DNA from: Limnohabitans sp. 2KL-51
GTDB taxonomy: Bacteria; Pseudomonadota; Gammaproteobacteria; Burkholderiales; Burkholderiaceae_C
Length of the DNA stretch: 64,000 nt
Assembly (NCBI RefSeq): GCF_003063645.1
Contig: NZ_NESJ01000008.1
Span: 124,001-188,000 of the forward strand
Direction: 5' to 3'
The position numbers and the translations under genes were made by a program. Below, piece after piece: positions 16,315 through 24,979 of this stretch. A model generated the notes under the pieces. The model was given only the letters and a program-made list of their open reading frames with translations. It was not told the DNA's origin and ran no database searches. The first letter of the stretch is position 1. Each line of letters opens with the position of its first letter.

Positions 16315-17276
16315 ACACCCCCACCGCCACCCAAGCCAGCTCACACCCGACTGCCCCACAGAGGCCCGTGATCGCCATCGACTGGGGCACCTCCTCGCTG
16401 CGCGGCGCGCGGCTCGGTGCCAGCGGCCAGGTGCTTGAATCCCGCGAATTTCCACGCGGCATCCTCACCGTAGCGCCTGGGCAGTTTGAATCGGTGTTCC
16501 ACGAACTCTTTGGCGACTGGATGCAAGCAGAGGGTGCCCTGTGCCTGATCTCGGGCATGGCGGGCAGCCGCCAGGGCTGGCAAGAAGCGCCCTACTGCCC
16601 CTGCCCAGCCGGCTTTGCCGAGCTGGGCCAGCACCTGCTGTGGCTCCAGCCCGGGCGCATCGCCTTGGTGCCGGGCCTGACCTGTTTAAGCGCAGACGCG
16701 CTGCACACGCCCGATGTGATGCGCGGCGAGGAGGTACAAATTTTTGGTGCCCTTGAATTGGCTGGCCGCGACAGCGCCACCCTGGTGCTGCCCGGCACGC
16801 ACAGCAAATGGGTGCAGGTGCAGGGCGGCCGCGTCACGCAGTTCCAGACTTTCATGACCGGCGAGGTGTTTGCGCTGATGAGCCAGCACTCGATTTTGGG
16901 TAAGACCCTTGATCTTAACGGGGCCTTCGACGAAGCGATTTTTTTGCAAGGCGTGGACCAAAGCCAGCAAACGGGCAGCGTGTTGCACCACCTGTTTGCG
17001 GTGCGCACCCTGGGCTTGTTTGACCGCCTGAGCGCGGCACAATTGCCCAGTTATTTGTCGGGCCTGCTGATTGGTGAAGAGCTGCGCACCCAAAGTCTGT
17101 CGCCATCGCAGGATGGGCCCGTGATCCTGATCGGCAGTGACGCCCTCACGCTGCGTTACACCCTGGGCCTGCAACACCTGGGCATCGCCTGCCAAAGCCA
17201 CGGCGCTGAAGCCACTTGGGCGGGCCTGTTCGCACTGGCCAGCACCTGCCCACACACACAACCCTTCAACCCATGA
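16311..17276 (+). CDS. dgoK: 2-dehydro-3-deoxygalactonokinase
   Basis: 321-residue ASKHA-fold kinase of the DgoK family: IDWGTSSLRGARL at residues 23-35 is the phosphate-1 region, ISGMAGSRQGW is the family motif, and VLPGTHSKWVQV with FQTFMTGEVFAL follow in the centre. It phosphorylates 2-keto-3-deoxy-D-galactonate at O6. Having both KdgK and DgoK coupled by ATGA suggests that the locus handles epimeric keto-deoxy acids. Confidence 0.92.
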   Translation: MNTPTATQASSHPTAPQRPVIAIDWGTSSLRGARLGASGQVLESREFPRGILTVAPGQFESVFHELFGDWMQAEGALCLISGMAGSRQGWQEAPYCPCPAGFAELGQHLLWLQPGRIALVPGLTCLSADALHTPDVMRGEEVQIFGALELAGRDSATLVLPGTHSKWVQVQGGRVTQFQTFMTGEVFALMSQHSILGKTLDLNGAFDEAIFLQGVDQSQQTGSVLHHLFAVRTLGLFDRLSAAQLPSYLSGLLIGEELRTQSLSPSQDGPVILIGSDALTLRYTLGLQHLGIACQSHGAEATWAGLFALASTCPHTQPFNP

Positions 17277-17286
17277 CACGCCACCT

Positions 17287-17328
17287 TGTGGGAGCCCACC
17301 CCGTGGGCGTTGGGCGTGGCTCACGCCC
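17287..17328. repeat. REP-like element with adjoining hairpin
   Basis: 17287-17309 reads TGTGGGAGCCCACCCC then GTGGGCG, nearly the same unit as at 5882 and 53372. It is followed by GGGCGTG, GCT and CACGCCC (17312-17328), a 7-bp stem with a 3-base loop. It lies between dgoK and the aldolase gene and could stabilise the upstream mRNA. Confidence 0.7.
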
Positions 17329-17352
17329 TGAAACATTCAACAACACCCCACC

Positions 17353-17994
17353 ATGACACCATCCTCAAACCCCGCCTCGATCCTGGCCCAAGCCATGGCC
17401 CAACTCCCCCTGATCGCCATCTTGCGCGGCCTGACTCCTGCCGAAGCTCCGGCCATGGGTGAGGCGCTGGTCAGCAGCGGCTTTGCCATCATCGAGGTGC
17501 CTCTCAACTCGCCCGAGCCCTTGAAGAGCATCGCCGCACTGACTCAGCAATTTCCGCAAACCCTGATCGGCGCAGGCACCGTGCTGAACGTGCAGCAGGT
17601 CAAGGAAGTTCACGCAGCAGGCGGCCGCCTGGTCGTGGCCCCCAACTTCAACCCCGCCGTGGTCGCGCAGGCCTTGGCCCTGAACATGGTGGTGTTGCCC
17701 GGCGTGGCCACCCCCACCGAAGCCTTTGCCGCACTCGAGGCAGGCGCCCATGGGCTCAAGCTATTCCCGGCCGAGATGATCACACCCGCCACCGTCAAAG
17801 CGATGCGGGCTGTGCTGCCCAAAGCAGCGGCCTTGATGCCGGTAGGAGGCATCACGCCCGAAAACATGGCCGTTTACCGCGCCGCTGGCGCAACAGGTTT
17901 TGGTTTGGGTTCGGCCTTGTATGCGCCTGGGCGCAGTGCTGAACTGGTGCAAGAAAAGGCAGCGGCATTTGTGCGGACCTGGCAAGCCATCTGA
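17353..17994 (+). CDS. dgoA: 2-dehydro-3-deoxy-6-phosphogalactonate/gluconate aldolase
   Basis: 213-residue class I aldolase of the KDPG/KDPGal family. The catalytic Glu is in FAIIEVPLNSP (about residue 45) and the Schiff-base Lys in HGLKLFPAEMITP (about 137). IEVPLNSP rather than LEVTLRT is the DgoA-type version of this motif; compare the Eda-type protein at 44405, which has LEVTLRT. It splits phosphorylated keto-deoxy acids into pyruvate and glyceraldehyde 3-phosphate. It follows dgoK on the same strand, separated by the REP-like element. Confidence 0.92.
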   Translation: MTPSSNPASILAQAMAQLPLIAILRGLTPAEAPAMGEALVSSGFAIIEVPLNSPEPLKSIAALTQQFPQTLIGAGTVLNVQQVKEVHAAGGRLVVAPNFNPAVVAQALALNMVVLPGVATPTEAFAALEAGAHGLKLFPAEMITPATVKAMRAVLPKAAALMPVGGITPENMAVYRAAGATGFGLGSALYAPGRSAELVQEKAAAFVRTWQAI

Positions 17995-18029
17995 GGCCAT
18001 GAAAGGCACAGGGTCTGGGTCTTTGAAGA

Positions 18030-18317
18030 TCAGGGCAACCGAGTCATGGCCGTGTCGTAAACCAAATTTTTATCGCCTTTGCCCACGGCGATAACAGTGA
18101 CAAAAACAGTGTCGTCATCCACCCCGTACACCAACCTGTACCCGGCCTGTCGCAACTTGATCTTGTAGCAATCGGGCATATTGGACAAAGCCGCAGATGG
18201 CAACCGAGGCTCTTGCAATCGTTCCATCAGTTTTTTCTTGAGCGGTGCTTTGATGCTGCCATCCAACTTTTGCCATTCGGCCCAGGCCAGCTCGTGAAAG
18301 CGCAGCTTAAAGGTCAT
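18030..18317 (-). CDS. relE: RelE-type mRNA interferase toxin
   Basis: 95-residue toxin of the RelE/ParE superfamily. Typical features are the N-terminal FKLRFHELAWAEWQKLD helix, LPSAALSNMPDCYKIKLRQA and GYRLVYGVDDDTVFVTVIAVGK in the C-terminal sheet, with the basic and aromatic residues expected for ribosome-dependent mRNA cleavage. The ATG at 18317 overlaps the antitoxin stop by 11 bases, a usual translational coupling in this family. It stands at the left edge of the low-GC island. Confidence 0.92.
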   Translation of the reverse strand: MTFKLRFHELAWAEWQKLDGSIKAPLKKKLMERLQEPRLPSAALSNMPDCYKIKLRQAGYRLVYGVDDDTVFVTVIAVGKGDKNLVYDTAMTRLP

Positions 18318-18552
18318 CGGGGTTGATCTCGATGAAAGGGCCATCGGCGCGCTGCCGAACCAGCTGTGCGTCTTGCAAATCTTCGAGTTGGTTGAGCAAC
18401 CTCTCAAAATACGCCGCAGGCACCAAGTAGGCCTCTGGCCGGTTGTGGTTGAGTACCGCTACCGGTTCATCGTCGGCTTGCGCCAAGATGCTGGCGTAAT
18501 GACGCTTGAGTTCGGTGACGCTGATGCTGCTTTTGCTGAGAATCGTGTCCAT
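18307..18552 (-). CDS. relB: Phd/YefM-RelB-type antitoxin
   Basis: 81-residue antitoxin: the N-terminal part SSISVTELKRHYASILAQADDEPVAVLNHNRPEAYLVP is the Phd/YefM DNA-binding and dimer fold, followed by an acidic, probably disordered toxin-neutralising tail. AGGAGGC lies just before the ATG. Such antitoxins repress their own operon, and AAATGACATTT at 18582 is a candidate site. Confidence 0.92.
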   Translation of the reverse strand: MDTILSKSSISVTELKRHYASILAQADDEPVAVLNHNRPEAYLVPAAYFERLLNQLEDLQDAQLVRQRADGPFIEINPDDL

Positions 18553-18581
18553 AACGGCCTCCTGTTCACAAAAGACATCCT

Positions 18582-18592
18582 AAATGACATTT
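18582..18592. promoter_or_regulatory. Candidate antitoxin operator
   Basis: AAATGACATTT is a perfect 5+1+5 palindrome 30 bases upstream of the antitoxin start, in an AT-rich promoter-like stretch. The role is inferred from position and from the autoregulation usual in this family. Confidence 0.4.
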
Positions 18593-18637
18593 TTAATGAT
18601 GCCAAATTAAATGCCTTTCAGATTCAGATCCGCCCCC

Positions 18638-18790
18638 CTGCCGCCCGTCTCTGAAATCCGCCAGCGCTTGGTATATCTCTTCCTTGGTGTTCATCACAAC
18701 CGGGCGTACTGCACGATGGGTTGCTTGAGTGGCTTGCCCCCACCAGAATCAACTTGGCATCGGCCCAGGCCTCATTCACCACGCCACCAG
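18638..18790 (-). pseudogene. Decayed 3' fragment of a pirin gene
   Basis: This stretch aligns base by base with the 3' part of the intact pirin gene near 38024-38173. Shared blocks include TTCCTTGGTGTTCATCACAA, TACTGCACGATGGG and CTTGGCATCGG. Single-base deletions (CACAACCGGGCG against CACAAACGGGCC, and in the following GGCTT segment) break the reading frame, which would otherwise read DAKLILV and later MNTKEEIYQALADFRDGR as in pirin. The fragment has the same orientation as the intact gene and no 5' part. With the intact copy it forms a direct repeat around the 19-kb low-GC cluster. Confidence 0.85.
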
Positions 18791-18984
18791 GAGGTCTCTG
18801 AACCCTTAGCCCGACATTGACCGCATCAAAAACTCCACAACAAAATGTGGTCCAATTGAAACCGATGAGATAACTCACAGCAAGAAATTCAGGCACGAGT
18901 GGTTTCGAGCCAACGAAAAACGGCCCCAATAGTCATGTTCTTTTTCGGTTTGCGATCTGTCAACAGTCCAACGACCTATACCTT
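18791..18984. other. Low-GC intergenic stretch, no feature recognised
   Basis: The stretch between the pirin fragment and the regulator gene holds no recognisable gene remnant. TATACC just before 18985 could be a -10 element, but no matching -35 box is convincing. Confidence 0.4.
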
Positions 18985-19731
18985 ATGCCACCAGCAACAC
19001 CCAAAAGAATGCCGACAACCGGCACCAATCAGAAAATCTCACCGGGCACGCGAGTCGAAGAAAATGCAATTCAAAAGATACTGGCAAAGCGCGGGGTTGC
19101 CTCCAAGTCAGTCATCAATCCACGCCCACGTACTTCGCAATCGACACCGACAAACAATGTGGCCATGAGCGAACAGCAATTCGTCGGACCTGACATCGGT
19201 CGGCGCTTACGCAACTTGCGTCATATCAAAGGATTGACCCTCAAGGACCTGGCAGATCGAACGCTCTGTTCAGAGAGCATGCTCTCCAAAGTTGAGAACG
19301 GGAAAGCTCAGGTCTCTCTCACCTTGCTGCACCGCATTGTTCACAGCCTCGACATCACCATCACCGCATTGTTCAGCGAATCACGGGCCGATCAGGGCGT
19401 GGTGACCAGGGCCCAAGACCGCTCTACATTTCGAATCGATGCCAATGGTTCTCGACTGGAGCGGCTCATCCCACCCAACCTGGGACATTTGCTGGAAGGC
19501 AACCTGCACATACTCGAGCCGGGTGGCGGCAGCGATGGCATTCTGACCCACGAAGGCGAAGAAGTAGGCTATGTCCTGAGCGGGGTTTTTGAATTGACAG
19601 TGAGTGGCGTGCAGTATTTACTCCATTCAGGTGATTCGTTTGTTTACCGATCAGAGGAGCCGCACAGTTATCGCAATCCTGGAAAAGTGACAACCCGTGT
19701 GATTTGGGTCAGCACACCGCCCACTTTCTGA
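18985..19731 (+). CDS. XRE-family regulator with cupin domain
   Basis: 248-residue regulator: a helix-turn-helix of the XRE type at about 70-125 (RRLRNLRHIKGLTLKDLA then SESMLSKVENGKAQVS) and a C-terminal cupin_2 barrel at about 175-245 (HEGEEVGYVLSGVFELTV, EEPHSYRN). Regulators of this build (PuuR type) sense small acids or amines in the cupin pocket. A shorter start at 19165 (MSEQQ, 188 residues) would match the usual family length; the first 60 residues are basic and low in complexity, and neither start has a good ribosome site. It is convergent with the last gene of the catabolic cluster, so it is the likely cluster regulator. Confidence 0.85.
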   Translation: MPPATPKRMPTTGTNQKISPGTRVEENAIQKILAKRGVASKSVINPRPRTSQSTPTNNVAMSEQQFVGPDIGRRLRNLRHIKGLTLKDLADRTLCSESMLSKVENGKAQVSLTLLHRIVHSLDITITALFSESRADQGVVTRAQDRSTFRIDANGSRLERLIPPNLGHLLEGNLHILEPGGGSDGILTHEGEEVGYVLSGVFELTVSGVQYLLHSGDSFVYRSEEPHSYRNPGKVTTRVIWVSTPPTF

Positions 19732-19759
19732 AATAACGTGACTTGCCGGAAACCACAGG

Positions 19760-20947
19760 TCAAGGTTGGTATTGCAAACCCGGAAATTGCTGAGGCAAGG
19801 ATAAAAGTTGCCGATCACTGAAGCGGCGACTCATCAATGACAAGCCCAAAGCTTTGCCATCCAACACAGCCAGCGGCATGGTGATCTGCGGCAAACCCGC
19901 CATTGATGCAAGGCTCAACAAAGTCAATGCGTTGGTGCGGTCTTCAGCACTGCTGGCATGGCCTTTTTGGGGTGCCAGGTAGGAGACTGTTGGCAAGCAA
20001 ATGACCGCCCCTTCCAGATAAGCATTCACCACGGCAACATTTTTCAGCATATCGGCTCGGGCCACTTGGGCCTGTTCATCATTGATCGTGGATGCCCATT
20101 CAAACCTTTCCTTGATGCCTGGGCCCAACTGCGGTTTTTGACTGCGAATCCATGGCCCATGCATTGACCAGGCCTCATGACCTTGAACCAAGCGAAACGG
20201 ATCTTGCCAATCAATCAATCGACCCTGTGAGAGAGGGTCCTTGACCTCGCCATTGAACAATCTGGCGATCCGATCGGTGAATGGCTTCAATGCCTTACCA
20301 AAGCCGGGATGCACAAGCCCCCAGATGTCTTCAGGCAGGGCCAACTTCAAATGACCAAACTCTCTGCCCTGTTGATCTGGCGGCAAAAGGACAGAGCCCA
20401 CACGCAAAAAATGATCCCAGGATTTGGACATCCAGCCGGGCGTATCAAAACTGGGTGCAAGTGGAACCACGCCCTGGGTGGACAAGACACCGTGTGTCGG
20501 CCTGAACCCCCAAAGACCACAGAAGCTGGCCGGCAAGCGAACGGAGCCCGCCGTGTCAGTGCCTATCGAAAAATCACACAATCCTGCAGCAGCAGCGGCG
20601 GCGGCACCAGAACTGGAACCACCAGGGATGCAATCAGGGTTATGGGGGTTCACTGGTGTTCCGTAGTGCACGTTTTCACCCACCAAGCTGTAAGCCAGTT
20701 CTTCCGTGATGGTTTTGCCGACGAAGCGAGCACCCGCGTTGAGAAGGCTTTGAAACAGCTCGGCATGCTGCAGCGGCACCGCGTGAGATGCGCGCCAATC
20801 AGGATTTCCTGCACCTGTGGCATGTCCTGCAATGTCAAAAAGATCTTTGACGGACATGGTCAAACCCGCCAATGGCCCATCGGCCTGCTCTTGGATAGAA
20901 AACACTTCTCCAGGAACAAATGCGTTCCAATCTGTATCGGCTGTCAC
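19760..20947 (-). CDS. Amidase signature-family hydrolase
   Basis: 395-residue amidase. The Ser-Ser-Lys triad is visible: Lys in MSVKDLFD (about 34), the glycine/serine loop GGSSSGAAAAA (about 108) and the nucleophile loop GTDTAGSVRLPA (about 130). It hydrolyses an amide to acid and ammonia. The GTG at 20947 is chosen because AAGGAGA lies 8 bases upstream; a TTG at 20965 is in frame but includes that site. It is somewhat short for the family (usually 450-500) and is the promoter-distal gene of the 18-gene cluster. Substrate unknown. Confidence 0.85.
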   Translation of the reverse strand: MTADTDWNAFVPGEVFSIQEQADGPLAGLTMSVKDLFDIAGHATGAGNPDWRASHAVPLQHAELFQSLLNAGARFVGKTITEELAYSLVGENVHYGTPVNPHNPDCIPGGSSSGAAAAAAAGLCDFSIGTDTAGSVRLPASFCGLWGFRPTHGVLSTQGVVPLAPSFDTPGWMSKSWDHFLRVGSVLLPPDQQGREFGHLKLALPEDIWGLVHPGFGKALKPFTDRIARLFNGEVKDPLSQGRLIDWQDPFRLVQGHEAWSMHGPWIRSQKPQLGPGIKERFEWASTINDEQAQVARADMLKNVAVVNAYLEGAVICLPTVSYLAPQKGHASSAEDRTNALTLLSLASMAGLPQITMPLAVLDGKALGLSLMSRRFSDRQLLSLPQQFPGLQYQP

Positions 20948-20985
20948 AGTCTCTCCTTGGTTCAATCAATGCTCAAAATTTTGGC

Positions 20986-22161
20986 TTATGCCTTGATCTT
21001 GAAGAGTTTCATGGCGCTGCCACCCTTGATCAGTTTTCGATCTTCTGCACTCAAGTGACCGACGCTGTCGATCAACTTAACAGGGTTGTCTTCACCCATA
21101 TCAAAAGGGTAATCGGTGCCAAGGAGAATGCGCTGGGCGCCATAGCGGTCAACAAGATTACCCAAAATTTGAGCATCATGGGTGATGGTGTCAAAGTAAA
21201 TTTTCTCCAAATAACTGGAGGGTTTTTTCTGGATGACTGTGCGGGCATCTGCACGGGCCTTCCAGGCATGGTCCATTCGCGCCCAATAGCTTGCAATGTA
21301 GCCACCACCATGCGAAGCCAAAATTTTCAATTTGGGATAACGGGCCAGAACACCATCAAAAATCAAGTGGCCCAAAGCCAAACTGGTTTCGAGGGGATTG
21401 CCCATCACGTTGTTGAAGTAATGTTCAACGAAACGCTCACCTTGTGAAAACCCCATGGGATGCAGAAAAAGAACAATGCCCATGCTCTCGGCTTTGGCGA
21501 AAAACTTTTCCAGCTTCAAGGCAGGATCGGTCAGATTTTTACCGTTGACATTGGTACAAATTTGAACACCGCGCAGACCCAGAACGTTGACGGCATGCTC
21601 CAACTCCTGAATGGCCAACTCCACGTCCTGCAAGGGGATCGTCCCCATCCCGACAAAACGATCAGGTCGTTGATCAACGACCATCGCAATGCTCTCGTTG
21701 ATATCGCGGGATATCTGGGCACCCAGCACAGGCTCGGTGAAGTAAAAATATTGAATGGGCGCCGGGGAGATCACTTGAACATCAACACCCATTTTGTCCA
21801 TGTCCTTGAGCCTGACCTCTACCTGGTTGAATTTGGGCCCGCGCTCCTGAATCTGCTTCGTGTTCACTTGGCGCGACAACTCGGTGGCATAAACAGCGGT
21901 GGCATCGTGCTTGGCAGGCTGCAAGTGCGCGTATTTCGCGCCGACCACTGGGCTGAGGTAGTGGCAATGCACATCCACCACCTTCGCGGGCGACACCCGC
22001 TTGATCGCCTTGCCCGAAAGCGACTCAGGCGAAGGTGTCCGTTTGGACGCACCCGCTGAAGCCATCGCCTGTCTGGGCAAGGAAAACAAGCCCGACACAC
22101 CAGAGCTGGCTGAGTGGCGGTGACTGGGATTTTGACAAGAAGATGAGCAAGTGTAAAACAT
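20986..22161 (-). CDS. Amidohydrolase-2 (ACMSD-like) metal-dependent decarboxylase or hydrolase
   Basis: 391-residue TIM-barrel protein. Metal ligands typical of aminocarboxymuconate-semialdehyde decarboxylase relatives are seen: HCH in VVDVHCHYLSP (about 65), His in LFLHPMGFS, His in ILASHGGGYIA and Asp in LLGTDYPFDMG. Members decarboxylate aromatic or heterocyclic acids without oxygen, or hydrolyse related rings. The first 60 residues (Ser-rich, RRL-free) do not belong to the barrel; the start is uncertain and 22065 (MASAG) is an alternative. Within this cluster a non-oxidative decarboxylation of a ring acid or of an opened product is plausible. Confidence 0.83.
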   Translation of the reverse strand: MFYTCSSSCQNPSHRHSASSGVSGLFSLPRQAMASAGASKRTPSPESLSGKAIKRVSPAKVVDVHCHYLSPVVGAKYAHLQPAKHDATAVYATELSRQVNTKQIQERGPKFNQVEVRLKDMDKMGVDVQVISPAPIQYFYFTEPVLGAQISRDINESIAMVVDQRPDRFVGMGTIPLQDVELAIQELEHAVNVLGLRGVQICTNVNGKNLTDPALKLEKFFAKAESMGIVLFLHPMGFSQGERFVEHYFNNVMGNPLETSLALGHLIFDGVLARYPKLKILASHGGGYIASYWARMDHAWKARADARTVIQKKPSSYLEKIYFDTITHDAQILGNLVDRYGAQRILLGTDYPFDMGEDNPVKLIDSVGHLSAEDRKLIKGGSAMKLFKIKA

Positions 22162-22263
22162 GGTTCAACCGGACTTTCAAAGAAAAAAGAACATGAGACA
22201 GCCCATCAAGGCCTGAGCATTGTGCGGATTCAAACGGGCATGGGCAGTCATATAGGCGCGTCT

Positions 22264-24366
22264 CTATGCCGAATTCAGAATGAATTGCGTCAATCGCTCA
22301 GGCGTCAAGGGCAAATGCCGCGCCCGAATACCAATGGCCCTGTACAAGGCATTTCCAACAGCGGCAGGAACCGGGCCTGCTGCAACTTCTCCGCTGCCCA
22401 GGCTGGGACATTCTGGACGATCGATCACATGGACTTCGACCTCGGGAATTTCACTGAAAGCGATGATGGGGTATTCGGCCCAGGTACGGGAAGTGATGCC
22501 GCTGGCGTCCCAGTTCACTTGCTCTTTGAGCGTCCAACTCAAAGACTGAATGATGCCGCCTTCAATTTGATTGATCAGGCCATCTGGATTAACGACGAGA
22601 CCGACATCCACCACCGCCCATATTTTTTCAACCGTGATTATTTCTTCCACACGGATCAAGGCGGCGACCGCACAGTAGCCTGCAACATTTTTGTAGCGGC
22701 CAAAGCCCAAACCCAAACCATGCAAGCCATCGGCTTCACCTTGCTGTCGCCACCCACAAACCTTAGCCAGCCTTTCAAGAACGGCCACCGCTCGTGGATC
22801 GCTCAGATGCTGCAAGCGAAAATCCAGTGCATCCACCGACAATTTTTCTGCCATTTCATCCATGAATGACTCCATGGCGAACAAATTGACATACGAACCC
22901 AAACTGCGCAGAGCCGAGGTGCGCAAGGTCGCATCAGGGATGAAGAAATAATCAACTTGTTGGTGTGCAAAGTCATACAAGGCGACCGCATTGCGATGAC
23001 CACCCCCGGCCGGCAAGGGCAAATCGGCAGGAACCGGTTTTTCTGATCCACCATCCACCTGCCATGCGCCCAACAGGTTCACGCCCGCACCTCCCGGTCG
23101 CGTCAAATGCGAGTGGCTCCAAAGGGAGAGGTTCCAATCGCATATCCGCCCCGCCGAATCGACACCCGCTCTGATATTCACCAGACTGGGCGCACCCAAA
23201 GGTGAAGCTGTCATTTCGTCTTCACGAGACCATTGCATGCGAATGGGAACGCCCAATTTGAATGAAACAAAAGCCGCATCAAATGCCACATCGTCCGCAC
23301 CATTGTGGCCATAGCATCCCGAGCCGTGCAGATGAATGACCTGAACTGCGTCCAGCGACAGGTCAAATGCTTTGGCCAAATCGGAACGCAGCGGAAATAC
23401 ACCTTGAGTGTGCGACCAAACCTCCATTTGCCCATGGGTCCACTTTGCCAATGCACAGGAAGGACCGATCGATGCATGGGCAATGTAAGGCCTCGAATAC
23501 CGGGCCTCATGCAACACACTCGCATCCCGTCGCACACCCTGCTGATGAACGGTGCTGGACTCACCAGCCAAACTCAGCAGCAAGGCTTCCATATCAGAAG
23601 CCATGGTCAGCGATTTTTTCAATGCGAATCGGACAAAAGAACGCGCTTTTTCAGTCGCCTTGACCAATTCAGCCTCATCTGGCCCCACCACCGCCAAAAA
23701 GTCGCGGGAATGAACCACATGCTGGACACCTGGCAAACAGGCCATGGCTTGCACGTCGACAAAATCAATGACCGACTCCCCCACGCTGCCCCTGATCATT
23801 CTGGCGTGCAACATACCGGGCACGGAGACATCGTGGATGAAACCCGTGCCGGACAACTTCTGCACAAAGTCGGGTCTTGAAATGCTTTGACCGACCCACC
23901 TGCGAGAGGGCATTAACGATGATGCGCCAATCGACTGCCTCACATCAAGCCGATGCAGCAAAGACCAATAACTGCAGGTCTTGTCAGATCCGCTGCTGGA
24001 AAAAATACCCCGCTCGAGTTCGATGGCCTCAGGCGCAACACACAAGGCATCGGCTGCAGCCAGCATGAAAATTTGACGCGCAAACAAACAAGCCATGCGC
24101 ACCGAATGGCCACCTTGATCGATGGACTGACTGCCTGCCGTGTGGCCCTCATCTGGACCTTGCAATGTGTTGCCCCCCTCGAATTCAAGCTGGTCAGGAT
24201 CAATCCCCAAGGCATCACAGGCGATTTGTTGAAGCGCGATTTCAACACCCTGGCCTAACTCCACCTTGCCGGAATGCAAAGTGATGAGGCCTGACTTTTC
24301 AAACGTCAACCATTGATGGAGACTGGGGTTTTTGACAATGCCTAGCGGCACAGAGATCGGCTTCAT
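22264..24366 (-). CDS. Molybdenum hydroxylase large subunit (xanthine dehydrogenase/IorB-like family)
   Basis: 700-residue molybdopterin-binding subunit. It carries GKVELGQGVEIALQQIACDALG near residue 33, the GSGCYGHNGADDVAFDAAF Mo-cofactor loop in the centre, and the catalytic Glu660 in SLGSGEVAAGPVPAAVGNAL at the C-terminus. Such enzymes hydroxylate a carbon next to a ring nitrogen, taking oxygen from water. With the 2Fe-2S protein upstream it forms a two-subunit enzyme like nicotinate (NicAB) or isoquinoline (IorAB) dehydrogenase; no FAD subunit is present. Unlike NicB it has no C-terminal cytochrome c extension, so the electron acceptor is open. Substrate unknown. Confidence 0.88.
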   Translation of the reverse strand: MKPISVPLGIVKNPSLHQWLTFEKSGLITLHSGKVELGQGVEIALQQIACDALGIDPDQLEFEGGNTLQGPDEGHTAGSQSIDQGGHSVRMACLFARQIFMLAAADALCVAPEAIELERGIFSSSGSDKTCSYWSLLHRLDVRQSIGASSLMPSRRWVGQSISRPDFVQKLSGTGFIHDVSVPGMLHARMIRGSVGESVIDFVDVQAMACLPGVQHVVHSRDFLAVVGPDEAELVKATEKARSFVRFALKKSLTMASDMEALLLSLAGESSTVHQQGVRRDASVLHEARYSRPYIAHASIGPSCALAKWTHGQMEVWSHTQGVFPLRSDLAKAFDLSLDAVQVIHLHGSGCYGHNGADDVAFDAAFVSFKLGVPIRMQWSREDEMTASPLGAPSLVNIRAGVDSAGRICDWNLSLWSHSHLTRPGGAGVNLLGAWQVDGGSEKPVPADLPLPAGGGHRNAVALYDFAHQQVDYFFIPDATLRTSALRSLGSYVNLFAMESFMDEMAEKLSVDALDFRLQHLSDPRAVAVLERLAKVCGWRQQGEADGLHGLGLGFGRYKNVAGYCAVAALIRVEEIITVEKIWAVVDVGLVVNPDGLINQIEGGIIQSLSWTLKEQVNWDASGITSRTWAEYPIIAFSEIPEVEVHVIDRPECPSLGSGEVAAGPVPAAVGNALYRAIGIRARHLPLTPERLTQFILNSA

Positions 24367-24396
24367 CTCAGACCTACTCCGACTGTGCGTGGCTCA

Positions 24397-24945
24397 TCAG
24401 GGTGTCCCATTCAGACCACCCTGCACGTGAAGCTTCAAATCGGCCAAGCGCTGTTTGGCCAGATCAACCGCTTTGAGAATCCTGGTGTGGGTACCACAAC
24501 GGCACAAATGACGGTCCAGAACGCGGATGATCTGATCGCGATCTGGCGATAAATTTTGACGGAACAGCAACACCAATGAAACCAAGATGCCATTGACGCA
24601 ATAGCCGCATTGAGCGGCCTGCACATCGATGAACGACTGGTGAACAACAGAACCAATTTCATTGCTCATCAAATAGTCGACCGTCTCCACAGTTTGCAGA
24701 TCAGCAGCCCCTAGTGGCGTTTCGCAAGACTGAACCGCCTGGCCATTCAAGCCCACCGTGCAGGCACCACAGTGACCACTGCCGCAACCAAAGCGAACAC
24801 TTTTACAGTCAAGCTGATGGCGCAAAACATAAAGAAGCGGCGTTTGCTTTGCCACTTCAGCAGTTTTCCATTCGCCGTTGATGTGTATTTGGGCCAAGTT
24901 ATGAAACCCGACCGGAGACATTGACGCACAGCACTTGGAAACCAT
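24397..24945 (-). CDS. Molybdenum hydroxylase 2Fe-2S subunit
   Basis: 182-residue iron-sulfur protein. The plant-type ferredoxin cluster is bound by FGCGSGHCGACTVGL and a later Cys (QSCETP); the second cluster by AAQCGYCVNGI and LCRCGTHTRI in the four-helix domain. It passes electrons from the molybdenum centre. It is immediately upstream of the large subunit (30-base gap). The first 15 residues (CC-containing) may be a mis-set start; an in-frame ATG at 24921 gives 174 residues, but neither start has a clear ribosome site. Confidence 0.9.
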   Translation of the reverse strand: MVSKCCASMSPVGFHNLAQIHINGEWKTAEVAKQTPLLYVLRHQLDCKSVRFGCGSGHCGACTVGLNGQAVQSCETPLGAADLQTVETVDYLMSNEIGSVVHQSFIDVQAAQCGYCVNGILVSLVLLFRQNLSPDRDQIIRVLDRHLCRCGTHTRILKAVDLAKQRLADLKLHVQGGLNGTP

Positions 24946-24979
24946 CCACGGGAAAGAAGGCCTTCTGTTCTGGATGCAT

